Assembly: GCA_013398015.1 (NCBI GenBank)
Contig: VZRR01007634.1
Coordinates: 342,245-406,244, forward strand
From: Oreocharis arfaki
Lineage: Eukaryota; Chordata; Aves; Passeriformes; Paramythiidae
Direction of reading: 5' to 3'
DNA: 64,000 nucleotides
Shown here: in pieces, positions 49,442 to 61,570 of the stretch
Layout: each line of letters opens with the position of its first letter
Numbering within the stretch: position 1 is the stretch's first letter
Position numbers and translations under genes: made by a program
The notes under the pieces: generated by a model
What the model was told of the DNA's origin: nothing
Databases searched by the model: none
What the model saw: the letters and a program-made list of their open reading frames with translations, nothing else

Positions 49442-52400
49442 CTTCACATTCCAAAAACGAACTGAGTTGGCTTAGCTTTTAGTGTCGCAGATGGCATCAG
49501 TACAAACAGTCAAAATGACCCTCTGAAATATATTTTGCATAAGATTTCAAGCGTTCATGTCCAAGTAATACACAGAAAGTGTGCTTGGAAGAGTGCACAG
49601 CCAAGAGCTGCTTAAGGGAAAGATTAATTAGCAGAATTTCCTTAGAAGCTGTAGTTTATGGTTTGTTCCTTCATATATTGGCTTTTCAAGGTGACAGTAT
49701 AAATCTAATGAGGACTCCAATGGTTTAATTAGTTTAATACTACTCATTTAAGATATTAAGAATATGTGTTGCTGTAAAAAAAAAAAGTATGTGATTTTTA
49801 ACATAGGTTCTTGCCAATTTAGTTAAGTTTTGCGTGTCTCCATGTACAACTGTGTAAACGATTGTTTCATACCAATTTGTTGTCCATTAAGGGATTTTCA
49901 GGTGTAATTACAGGCAAAATGTACACTATGAAAGCTCAGGTGATGTACACATTCTCCTGTCTATTGTGGGCAAGTCAGGTGGTATTTTCTACTTTAAATT
50001 TTTACTGGATCTCTAATTCTTTATGTACAACTGGAGAAACTATGACAATATCTAATGTCATATGGTGAGATCTATATGAGCTGAACCTGCCTGATAACAG
50101 GAGCTTATCAAACACCATGTTTCTTAACGTTTCTGCACTTGGCCATCTCTCCCTGCAGGACAGATCTCATACTCTTTTCCTGCCTCATGAAAACAAATGC
50201 AAAATACAAACAGCAACATTTGTATAACTGGTATGAGAGAAAGTTCATGTAAAAAGACTTAGCAGAACTATACAGTATGAGTATTTCTGGATCAATAACA
50301 CTGAAGTTTTTAAAAATAATAAGAATTTTATTGTTGAGGAGGGAGTTTATAATTTACTGCAACATTTCTGCCTCAATTTGATGGTCCATTTGAAGGTAAA
50401 ACATCTTACTTAGTTTCATGTGTTTTCTTACCTTGGGGAGTCAATTCCACTGTCTCCTGTAATGCTGTGGTTTTCTGTCCCTTCTGAGTGTTTCTGTTCT
50501 GGGATCACAGGACATATATTTTGGAAAAACAGATCCTTTTTTCCTAGAGAGTTTCTCACTTCTTTGGTCTGTGAACCCAAAGCACAGTGTGCTTCTCCTT
50601 CTCCTACCTCATGGGTGAAGTTCTGCAGTGTCAGCCTTGTCAGTGTGGCAAGAATCTGCCGCAACTGAGCCCTTCTCACATTCACTAAGGCCAGTTTCTT
50701 CATCCTTTCTGTGACCTTTCAGAAGAACCTGACTGCACAACCAACTTTGTTCTGTGGAGTCTGGTTTTGGATGCTCTTTTGAGCCATCTGTTGATTCTGC
50801 AAAGCTAGCACTTCCCTTATATCTGTGCTCTCTAGAGTCGCACTTATTTACAGTTGTGTTGTGCTGGGCAGGACAAGTACTAACCTTACAGGCTTTTAGG
50901 GACACAGCTGCCCCCAGCTTTTGCACAGCTGTACTCCAGTCTCTCGTGTCTGAAAAGGCATGGCCAGGAGGCAGGTGACGTGTTGCCTGCGATCCTTCTG
51001 GCCTCGGCAGAGGACGCTGGCTCTGGGGGGCCCCGGAGCCGAAAGGGACAAGGCTTGAGCGTCGCATGGGNGGGGCAGAGAGAGAACTCCGGGGAGATCA
51101 CTGTGTGCACGGGATTTTAAGGGAAGCGAAACTGGGGCGGGGTCCAGGGTAACATCCAATGGGATGTGAGCAAGGGGAGGGTCCGGAGATCCAGGGTCCA
51201 ATTAAAAACACTGGGGGGAGGGTACAACAATATAGACAACTGAAGCAACCAACTAAGCGTCAAAGAGCAAAGAACTTTCTGGAGGGAGGGGAGGCCCTAG
51301 ACTTCAGTCCTGCCCATAGAGTCCTCCTCAAAGGAGGTGCTCTCCTCGCTGGAGGCGGGGTCTTTGTGATTGATCACCGGGAAAACTGAAGTAGGACCTC
51401 CCACAGTGACGTGGTGCACAGCCTTCAGAATTCTCATCCAGATGTGACGAGTTACAGGTGTCAGCATCATGTCCCTTTTGGTACAGAAGATGGAAGTTAT
51501 CAGCAAATCCTTCACTTTCCAGTTCCATTGATCCAGGATGGCTGGCACAATCATAGTTAAATGTAAGTTCACTCTTTTTATCAGTCTTTGGTCTGTATTT
51601 CACATCTTTTTTTTGGGCCAGATTAACACTGGCTGTGTAATTTGAAAGATGGAAATTTTGAAATTCATTGGCTGTTCCATCTAACAACTCACATACAGCA
51701 TCAGCTTTGCATCTGCGACGCTCATCTTTCAGATAGAATGGAAATTTTGCATTTTCTTTGCACACACCACTATTTTCAATATAGGAGCAAGGGGACTTTT
51801 TTTTAACTGTTCTTTTATGGATATTTTCTTCAGAAATACTACTCTCCAGAAAGTATTTACTTTTATTATCTATTTGCAGATTACTGCCTTGTAGATAATT
51901 ACCATTTTCACTTAAACTATCTTTCTTTAGTTGAAGGCCAGACCTATTAGCATGGAGTAGGTTGTTTTGCTTAGCTTTGTCAGCCCCCGTTTCTACAGCC
52001 AGCTGTTCAGTTTCACAGCCAAAGGGTCTTGAGGAGGCCAAGGACTGTGGCCTTTGGAAAGCCCTTCCTTGCTTTTGAGTCCGGCACTTCAGCTGACTGT
52101 TAAAAACACCTTGGTACCCTCTCGAATGAAAGCTGTGAGGTCTCCATGGCAGACCCTGAAAAGGATTCTTAATCTGCTTCTTATATATCACATAGGATTC
52201 CACTGCTACATCAGATGGCTCTTGGTTTTTGATGGGCAGTGAAATGTTCTCTTCCAGTTTCACATTTTGGGATGTTAGCTCCTGTATGAGAGACTTCCTG
52301 CTGCTCCTGCTAATCCACTTTTCTTTCTTTGATTTGGTTTTCCTGGTGTGTTTTGCTGTTTTACTTGGTGCCTTTTGAATACAATCCTTTGAAAGATGAT

Positions 52401-54864
52401 GGGTTTGCCTGAGTATTGACACTTCAGCTGAGGTACCATTACTGATGTATTTTTTCTCTTTACTGATATATTTTTTCTGCTCCTCAAACTTCTGCATTAA
52501 TATTGTGTGTTTAATCAAATTATCAACTGTAAGAGTAGGGTTAATATGCTTGATGATTTCATGTTCAATATCACGTGGAATATTGTCCAAGTCATCTTCA
52601 TCCCTCACTGGCCACTCCTGGGGAGGAAACTGGGCTGAAAAAGTGGAGTACTGCTTGTGGTTTTCTTTTTTAGAACCACTTCTCCAGAAAATACCAAGGC
52701 CAAACCTTTTGCTTTTCAGTTCTGCTTTCACAGATGCCAGAGATTTGATGATACCCCAAGAATGGTTCTCAGCAGGTGTGGAGATCCCTTGAGTTTGAAT
52801 TGAAGGCTTCAATTCACTGCAGCTTCTCTTTCCCTCTCCGTTAGATTCATGGCTCATTACCTGCTGATGTCTTTGTTCACAGAGCTTATTTTGGTCAGGG
52901 AAACAACGGCAGGATCTGTAATGGATACTGTAAGAATGTTTTCTTTCATTAGGTCTGTACAGGCCCTAATGTTTACCAGGTAAGTGAAGGAAGGCAATGA
53001 ACAGCAACAACTGTCCTCCAACAGGGCCCTTCTGTTGTCTTCTGTGGCATCATTTGCAATAAAGTATGTGTTGGGAGTCACAATGAAATATCCTTCTCCT
53101 GTATGATAGATTTTTCTTTCCTTAATTAGAGTGCCAAGGATATTATGTAATATATTGTGGGAGGGCACTGCAATGCCTACAACAAACAGACAGATATTTC
53201 AAATCAGAAATAAGTTTTCAAATAAAATGGGTGCTGGCCAAAAAATCTCTCTCATACAACAGTCCTGAAATCAACCGAACATGAAATGCCCGAAGCATTT
53301 GGGTAAAGGCCAGCTGTGTCTCTGGTTGTCACTGCAGAACTACTGTGAGGGAGCAAGGGTGTCATCTTTGTGCCTGTCAGGATATGGTGCTCATGAGAGA
53401 GACCTTCTGCCAGGTACAAACTAAACAGTGTCTTGTTCAGAGCATTTCCCTCCTGGCATGTTATTTAGCAGTGACTTTCATCACTCTCTCTGAAGTTTCT
53501 GGTGTAGTTTGGTCAGATGTCGATTTATTAACTCGCTGAGACTTGTCTCAGCTACCGATTTTCCATCAGGTGTCACAGTCTCACACTCCTTAGTCTAGTC
53601 ACAGCTTATCTCCTGTCCACAAAATTAAAAACTTCCAGCAAGGTGAAAACATAGCAAGAGATACCTTCAAGACCCTACAAACTTTGAGAGTGCTGCCTCT
53701 GGCTGACCGCATAATTCTACCTTGTGGTTATCTCAGTGCGCTTACTGACTGCAGCATGTTCCTGGCGTGGTTCTGTGCCAGTTTGTGGGGTTGCATTAAT
53801 ATTTTTCCCACTGGTTAAAATGCCTACCAGATCAGCCTATATTGTTCACAGAGCTGTAAGGTTAAGAGGACTCAAAAGAAGCAGCTCAGTATCAAACAAA
53901 GCAGCCTCCTGAGAAGGCCGTAATGAGCCTGTACAACATCTCAAACACACTAACATTTTGATATTGCAGATCTAAGGGAAATGGGATATTTTTCAGATTT
54001 ACAGAAGACATTCAAGACAAGCGGCTGCCCCCCCATCAGAATCACAGGATCAGAATCAATATTCTGAGTTGGAGGGGACCACGAGGATCATCAAGTCCAG
54101 CTCTTAAATGAATGGCCCATATAGGAATCAAACGCACAACCTTGGCATTATTAGCACCATGCTCCAACCAACTGAGCTAGAAGTGAAGAATTTAATGTTT
54201 GCTTTCAAGAAGGAAAGGGCTAGAATATGACCAACAAACGCACATTTGAGGCTGGTTACATTTTCTGATAACAAACACCAGACGTAGACTTCTGCCCAGT
54301 CCCTTTGCAGTCAAAGTCAGCTGTGTTCCTATCTCTTACAGGAGGACTTAGAGTCTCTGTGATCTAACAGTCTGTTTTATGTAGTTCCATATATGGCACC
54401 TAAATACCACTTCTGTGCTTTCCCACCCTCTAGAAAGGGCATACTCTCAACACACCACTGCACTCAGTTCTCTCTTATTCTCAAAGATTTATTACGATCT
54501 GTGAAAAGGATTACATCCAAGTCAGTGTAGTGACACTCACAGATTGATGAGAAGTATTCACATTCATGTATTCTACCACTTGCCTGTTAATTTATCATCC
54601 TTCACCTTGCCAGCCTTGCTTGCAAACATTCAGTGATCCCTTGTCCACTATCAAAACCTCAAGCTTGATGATACAGCCACTTTTTAAAGGAAGGAGAAAC
54701 AAACATGTTACCTGGATAATTTTTCACTAACTGCTCCATTAAAGTTGCCTGTGTGACCATCACATGATCTGCATTCATGTCTGATACTGTCCAGCGTATT
54801 CCTTCTGCCAAAGGAACAGAGCGTGACTGCGAGTGAGGATTCATGAGAGCAGGGGTCACATCAC
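49393..54864 (-). CDS. STOX1: STOX1, storkhead-box protein, 5'-partial and with broken frame
   Basis: Visible exons: 2 (54864-54712), 3 (53176-50432) and 4 (49441-49393). Exon 1 is not in the window. The family is a winged-helix DNA-binding protein controlling proliferation and trophoblast/neuronal genes in mammals. Matches to human include MNP.SQS and SDMN in exon 2, then LGTLIKERKIYHTGEGYFIV, FSAQFPP.EWPVRDEDDLDN, TVDNLIKHT and EGTENHS..GDSGIDSPR in exon 3, and SNNSVIL.GLKRR in exon 4. The reading frame changes near 52921-52926, meets a TGA at 51328-51330, is cut by an LTR-like block at 50951-51306, and changes again between 50609 and 50720. The exon 4 stop falls where human STOX1 continues for about 30 residues. 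Splice sites of exons 2 and 3 are good; the exon 4 acceptor is weak. This is either a recent pseudogene or a poor assembly of a live gene. Confidence 0.85.
50432..53176 (-). CDS. STOX1: STOX1 large exon 3, interrupted
   Basis: Most of the protein lies here. The segment 53176 to about 52925 is in one frame (end of the winged helix). From 52920 to 51331 a second frame is open for more than 500 codons, and it holds the conserved FSAQFPP...DEDDLDN block. 50940-50720 is in the same frame once the LTR-like block is skipped, and 50600-50432 is in a third frame holding EGTENHS and GDSGIDSPR before a GTAAGA donor. Confidence 0.85.
50951..51306 (-). mobile_element. LTR-like insertion inside STOX1 exon 3
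   Basis: GC-rich noncoding block with termini TGAA..TTCA. On the minus strand it shows two ATTGG (inverted CCAAT) boxes, a CCCCGCCCC box and a TTAAAA element, in the order of a retroviral promoter. The flanks share only GTC, so no full target duplication is visible. Removing the block and one GTC joins the STOX1 frame on both sides. It contains an undetermined base at 51071. The family is not identified, and the ends are my best guess. Confidence 0.55.
54036..54186 (-). mobile_element. TguSINE1-like SINE (tRNA-Ile head, CR1 tail)
   Basis: The head at 54186-54113 follows tRNA-Ile: A box TAGCTCAGTTGG (54179-54168), anticodon loop CTAATAA with anticodon AAT, and a worn B box GTTTGATTCC (54133-54124). 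The tail at 54112-54036 is CR1 3'-end sequence (CTTGATGATCCTCGTGGTCC, then ATTCTGAT-type ends). Songbird genomes carry TguSINE1, a tRNA-derived SINE moved by CR1. It sits in STOX1 intron 2. Confidence 0.85.
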
Positions 54865-57800
54865 CTAAAAGAAAAGAAAATTGTTTGAATGGAATAGCAT
54901 TTCATTTTTTCTATTAGCTGTGAAAGATTTCCACTGAAAATTTCCCTTATCCTCAGCTAATTTTCTTTGGCAAATTACTCAGAAATATTTCTGAGAGGAG
55001 GGAAGTGGTGTTAGCTCTTGTCAAGAGCCTTTGTAATGAAGGAGACAGAAGGTTGCCTTAAGCATGTTGGTTTGTTTGGTATAAAATTCCAGCCGAAGTC
55101 ATAATTTAGATTAATGAACAGGGAGCTGAGAGAGAGAATAATTTCTAATGACTGGTGATTTTTTAGAAGACTGCTTACATGTTAAACCGTGCTGAACCTG
55201 TATTTCTCCAAGTAGCTAACACGAAAAGGTCAACATCCAACAATCTAAGTACAAAATATTTTCACTGAGTCAGAACACAAGGAAAAAAAAGGACAAGTAG
55301 TAGGCTTTGTCCCTTGTCTAACACATAAAATTGAATAGAAATGGTGAATTTCTATTTTAATGCTACTTTTAGACTGGGCTTTAGAACTAGAGATTATTTA
55401 CTATACTGGGTAGAGAGGAAAAACTCTTATTGCAACTGCATGCTTTTTTTAGGCTACCTCATTTCGTCCTGGTAGGAGACGAAAACATTGTCCCTGTTCT
55501 GCATGACAAAAGCAGAAGTTTGGAGGGGCCAAGAGCGTGCCCCAGCTTCCCCAGTAACTCTGCAACCCCAGCTCAGAGGGCTGAAAAGGGTCTTAGTCCT
55601 TCACCTTCATTCCCCCATCTGTAAAACACAAATAAATTCTGTCCTCTCCGCTTCCCAAGATGGCAAAGCCAGTAAGCACAAGCCCAGCAAGTACTTCTGA
55701 CACAGTACCAGTGCATGATGTAGCTAAAATAAGTATTTTCCATTAAGTTGTTGATAACAAGGCATGAAGCAGGGACTCACCTGAGGTCTGACTCACCTGC
55801 ACACAGTGAGACAACGTCCGCATACACCTCCTCAGACAAGCAAAAATCCAAAAGCCCCACCCTTCTTCTTTTTTTTCTGTTAGACTAATGGTCTGTTGCC
55901 TCGGCCAGGTAGTATTCTGTGCTCCCCTGTTCTGTGCTGCACAGAAAGGCCCTGGCTGTGCCCAGCTGCCAGAGCAGGGAGAAGGCAGCAGGGACTCCTG
56001 GTTCCTTCACAAGGCATAACCCAGTGTTAAACGCTAACAGGAATTTCTCCGCAAGTAGAAAGTGACATTTCAGACTAAGCGATGTTCATGTTTAACTAAA
56101 CCGCAGTTGTCTATTGGATGATGTTGTAACCCAATATTTATCCTCTAGGCAGAAAACTACAATGCAAACACTTCTCTGAGTAAATGAAGTACACAACATT
56201 GCTTTGAAGAGCTTAAGTTGCTCTTGACCTTTGTTTTACAACTGCTGCTATATTCAACAACAAGAACTCTGAAAAGAAAATCCTGGCATACAGTTTCCTC
56301 AGTGATGTTGCTAGGAAACTCCTTGCAGGTGCAGAAACCACTGCAAGCTTTCTTTTTCAGAGGGAAAGGCCATCAGCATTCAGTAATGACTCTTGTGAAC
56401 AGTTTGCTGTCTGAAGTCTCTGCTGTGGGTGCACCGTGCTGCTGCCAGTTTTGCCATTTGTTCATGCAGAGCACCAGGCTGCTAAGGAGTAAAATACCAA
56501 GTGTCATTAAAATGTATTCATTATCCTTATAGTTATTATCTTGCTGTTGTTGTCTCTGTCTGTTCTGCAGCCTCAAATCCAGTGTCTCCATGCAGGGAGG
56601 GCTGTTTCGGAATAATACTTAAAACAAAGCATTAAGCATAAGCCAGCTTGATACCAAAGGAATTTTAAAAAATCTAAAATCATGTTTGAACACAAGTGTA
56701 AAATGATTGTTGCAGAGTCAATAGCTCACACTTGCGAACAACATAAATATTAGATATCATTCTCTCCTGACTTTGAAATAAAATCCAAAATTGTGAAAGC
56801 AAGAATAAGGTTATTGGCAACATTGATAAGCAATGTGGGTAAAGGCCCAGGCAGTACCCTACAAGTGTTTATCAAGTTTTTATTAAAAGCTTTGTAGATT
56901 TGCTTTCCATAGCTAAGTAACTGTTGTTGCACTTCAAATATTCTCCCAGATTTGTTGTAAAATACATAAAAGCTGCATCCCTTAGATTTGCACATGGAGA
57001 AGACTTAACGATTTGTGCAAGCTGTGTCTCATAGGCCTGATGCATAATCACCAGAACACCATGCTCATTAAAGCTCCTTAGTGTCTGTCCTTTTACAGCT
57101 CAAAAACCCCCTGCAGAATCCCCTGCCCACTTCCCTACCCTACATAGATCTGATGACAATCACCTTCCCGCTTTCTTCATAGTCTTAGGAAGGCCTTGCT
57201 TACGCCTTTGTGCAGGGAACCTGACAGCAGTCAAGGAACTCAGCTTCTCCCTTGATGGTTTAAATACAGCCCCATTCCCTTCCACGCTCTGCAGGTTTTG
57301 CAGAACCATGTTAACCAGAGCCAATCTCAGCAGCTGGCCAGGGCTCAGGTATTCTTATCCTTCAGTTTGCTTTGCAGATCTGTTCAAGCTCTGGTCATTA
57401 CTTGGACACCTAAAACCCAAGAATACCCTTTTTGGAGCATTTATTGATCGCAGTGTAGGGAAGTCAACTGTAATATGAGCATTGGGTAACGAAACTCAGC
57501 GCACAGAAAAGCCTCTGGGTATCCTTGACTAGCACAAAATGGTTTTTGTTCCATCTCTGTAATGTGAGCATTATCATTTTTCTCTGAGTTTTTTAACAGC
57601 TGCAGAATTTTTGCATCTTCAGACTCTTAAGAAAAATTACATACAAGACAAGTTTTATCTCGGTGAAACCCAGGCTGATTCTGGAGAAGTGAACAGAGGG
57701 GCTTTTACTGCAACAGCACTCAATTTACTTCTTAAAAGTTCAGGTAAACTGTTTACAGAACAATAAAGGGCTAGGAGCAAATCCGTTCCAGAAAAAAACC

Positions 57801-60704
57801 CAAAACGTCTGTTGAGGCAGAGAAGTATTTCCACGGCATGTGGAAATAGAAGATTGATGTTTCTGTTTTGTAGTTGGGAGAATCTGTCTTGGAATGGATT
57901 ATAGAAAAGATGCCACAGATCCTGTGCCTCTCTGCATGAGAGCCTTGGCATGTTTGGTGGAATTCATTTTTTGCAGAATTGCACCAGGAAGGTCATAAGC
58001 AAGAGTACTGCTACCAACTGCAAGGCTTCTGCTTTTCTGTAGACTAGAGTGTATCATGGTCACATTTTAAAGCAAAAATCACATTTTATAGTTAAAGAAT
58101 TTTAAGGAATAAAATGTTAATAAGAACATCATAGGAAGTTGGGAATTCTAGCAAAACTTTTTTTTGAACATTAATGCTTTTACAAGATGTGTTCTTATTA
58201 AAGAATAAAAATTCAATGTAAATTATAAAGGCAGTTAAAATAAACATTTTCAATTTTAAGTATATAACAGAGAAACTCTGGCATGAGCACTCTGTTCTGG
58301 ACTCTGTTTTCAGAAACATCCTTTTACTGAAGCAAAGAGTAAATAGTTCAATTAAATGAAACTGTCAAGTCTTGTAATGTGTTTAATCTATTACCAAAAC
58401 AACCAAAAGCTCTCAGAAACAGCAAACAAGATGTGTTGTTTGATTATTTTATACAACTCTCAGAGAAACTACTAAGTGTCAGTTTAAGGTCACCAACTCT
58501 TCTTCAGCTGACATCAGAGAAGCTACAAACACATGAAAATGTCAGATTTCTGTACCTCCTGATTCCTGCCAGGACAGACACTCAAATCAGGACATTTAGG
58601 GAAAGAGTGCCCTCCATTTGCTTGCAATTTCTGTTGTTTACAGTTCCCAACTTTCTATGATTAACTTATCCTTAGTAAGGTCTTATTAACATTTTATTCC
58701 TTAAAACTTTCAAAGGATGATGCCATGCAACTTGGTAAGAAATAACCCAAACAAAAACCAACCACTTTTTCTGCCTTCCCAACAACACACAAAAGCCTAT
58801 TCCCAAACTCAAGTGTTATGGGCTTTTGGAAATATGAATTCTAAGTGCTTTCTGAGGTTCTTAGCCAAGAGCCATCATCAAATCGTTACTCTAATCTTAG
58901 TCTTAATGGCAACCCACAGTCATAATTTCTTTCACCAGCTATTGAAAAACCCCACAGGCAGATATGGTAAAAACAAAGCAAGATTCGGGAAGAAGAGGAA
59001 AAACTTTCTCCTGCAACCTCTGCCCAAGTCCCCGGATAGGAACAAGTCACACAGCAGACACCAATTCAGTGTGGCACCGTTTTCCTTAAACTGAGCACAG
59101 CAGGTAAGTTTTTACCATTGAAATATGTATCTCTGACCTTCAAAGAGATGAACCCCTTCAGCTCTTAGCAAGGCCACGGACATGTCCACTTGGATGCTGC
59201 AAGAGCATCTCAGGAGCAGGTTTCAAGCTCCAGAGGTACTGCCTGAACACATGGGCAAGAATGCAGCTTCAAATCCACTGTTCAAGAGAACACAGCCCAA
59301 GGTGCCCAGAGATCTGTTTCACCCACAGCTAGCAGAATAGCCAACAAGCAAAACTATATAAGCACATCTACCTCTGGGGCATTAACTGCATAACTGGCAG
59401 AAGAATTCAACTATGAGCAGCAGCACTGCAGTTAATTATTTTTCGTGTAATGTAGCATGCTGACAGCTTTTAAGTCAATTCATGTATGCACTGAGCATAC
59501 AAAGCACAGCTGATAGCAAGGAAGGTCATCTTTAGCCATTTCAGCATTCAGTGTCAGGCTTGGTCGCAAAAGACAGGTTGATTCAAAATGTTCATTGCAA
59601 GGAGATTAAAAACATAACACAAAATTAAACAGTCCCAAGCAAGTTGCAGAACAACCACCACAGAGCCAAACAACAGAACAGGAATAAATAAGCCGCTGGC
59701 AATGTCTCTGGCTCCTTTAACTGTCCTGAGGTGCTGCCATCCTCTGCTACAGGAATTTGACACAAGCACAGCTTTTTCACTTGGCCTCGTCCAAAAAATC
59801 CCCTTCACAACTCTGGCATTTCCCCACTTAAACTGCTTTGCCTTTTCCTTGCTTCCAGCTGTGCCCTCTCTTCTGCAATAAATCTTAGATATTCAAATAG
59901 CTCTTTAATGTCCAAACCTTTGTTCTAATCAGCAAGCAGTACTGGGGGTTGGCTTTCACTGTACAGTGAAAGATTGACCATAAAAGCATCAGGATGAAGT
60001 TGTGCATTCCCGTGCTTGTATAGCTAAAGCTCAGCTCCAACTGCTGCAATATTCCTGCTGCCTCCTTTGCCTGGAAGTGTGCTGTCACATAAAAGGCAGC
60101 CACAAAAAATATACGATATAAAGCTTGGAAGTAAGATATACCTATGGTCATGTTTCCCCTCCCCTTTGCACGTTACCCAGCTTCAGCTCACATATACTCC
60201 AGCCCAGGGAAGTCACGTACTAGGCTTTCAGAGGAGCAGCACCCACAGAGCTGTTCAAATGAGAACACAGCTCCCTGCAGAGGTTTTCCAGCAAATTGTG
60301 GATCGGGGGACAGAGCTCATGACAGCTCACTCCCAGGCAACACCTGCCCCAGTCCCACCCTATGCAGAAGAAGCTGTCAGAAAGCTTGTGCAGTTGTAGC
60401 TTCCCTTGGACCCAGACCTCTGGCTCAGAGTGAGGACAGGAGCCACCATCACACAATGCAGTGGAACCAAGCAGGCCTCAGATCTTGTTTTAGGACAACT
60501 CCCACTGCAGGGAGGTTTTTCATTCAGCTGAGAACAAAACTTTATGGTATAGGAGCAACTTCACACCCACCTGGGAAGCCTGTGGATGTGCACAGTCACT
60601 TTTCCTTCCTCTCTCCCTACCTGGATATCCACTTTAAAGATATCCCATTGCTAGAAAATAAGTTTCTGCACCCTTTTATTAGGCTGGAATTTATGGTCCC
60701 CAGG

Positions 60705-60729
60705 GAAAAACAAAACAAAACAAAACAAA
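60705..60729 (+). repeat. (CAAAA)n microsatellite
   Basis: About four to five units of CAAAA, followed by degenerate units. Confidence 0.7.
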
Positions 60730-61179
60730 TCAAACGAGTTTAGAAAGGAAAAGCAGCATCTTTACCACCACAAGAGGTCTCAGAGGAGTTGTTTTGACAC
60801 TGCAGATTAAACAGCACAAATCTGAACTCGAGGACTCTGGTCTGCAGTTCACAAGCCTGTCTCCACAGCTTTAGTGCTATAAAACACTCTTTCCATGTTT
60901 CAGTTCATCCAAATTTCAGCCAAAAGGATGTCACAGAAGACAAACAGAGCAACTGAGCAACTCCATTGTATAACAGAAGATTCAGTAAATGTCTTTTCAA
61001 AAGCCAGTTTAGCAGAACACTTATGGTAAAGATACTGGGTTGCTGAATCCCAGAGACCAAGGTGAAAGCTCCAGAGGAAATTACAGAGGTGTGCATGTGC
61101 CTGTGGGATGTTGAAAATGTAAAACAGTTTCAGGGGGAAAAGTAAATTATGCAGTCTATGAAGCACTTAAGGAATGGAG

Positions 61180-61570
61180 GCAAATTCAGCAGAGGGACAC
61201 CCAAGATGGGCAACACCTGGGAACACCTGCCCTGGGAACCACTGCTGAGGGAATGGCTATTACAGAACCCGGAGAAGAAATAGCTTTGGGGGCACCTGAC
61301 AGCAGCCCCTTGGGAAGATAGGGCCAGGCTCTGCACAGCACTGTGTAGTGGGACGATGAAACGCAACAGGCGCCCGCGGGAAGAGAAGAGGTTCTGATTT
61401 GCTATAACAAAAACCTTTTCACCTTTAAGGACAACACAGCTGTGGAACAGTATGCCCAGAGAGCTTGTGCTCTTTGGCAGTTCCCAAGCAGTGACTGAAT
61501 AAAGCCCTGAGCAACCTGGTCTGACCCCACAGCTGACCCTGCTTTGAGCAGGAGGTAGGATAGGAATGAA
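61180..61570 (+). mobile_element. CR1 LINE fragment, worn
   Basis: Reads like the 3' third of CR1 in plus orientation: CAGGCTCTGCACAGCACTGT, then GGAACAGTATGCCCAGAGAG, then CTGAGCAACCTGGTCTGACC and GACCCTGCTTTGAGCAGGAGG. There are many substitutions and small gaps, so it is an old copy. The left end is approximate. Confidence 0.75.

Noticed and set aside
54113..54186. Functional tRNA-Ile gene
   Set aside because: Degenerate acceptor stem and B box, and a CR1 tail fused directly to it; it is the head of a SINE.
58379..58660. 93-codon plus-strand open frame in STOX1 intron 1
   Set aside because: No family resemblance or splice context; ordinary chance frame.
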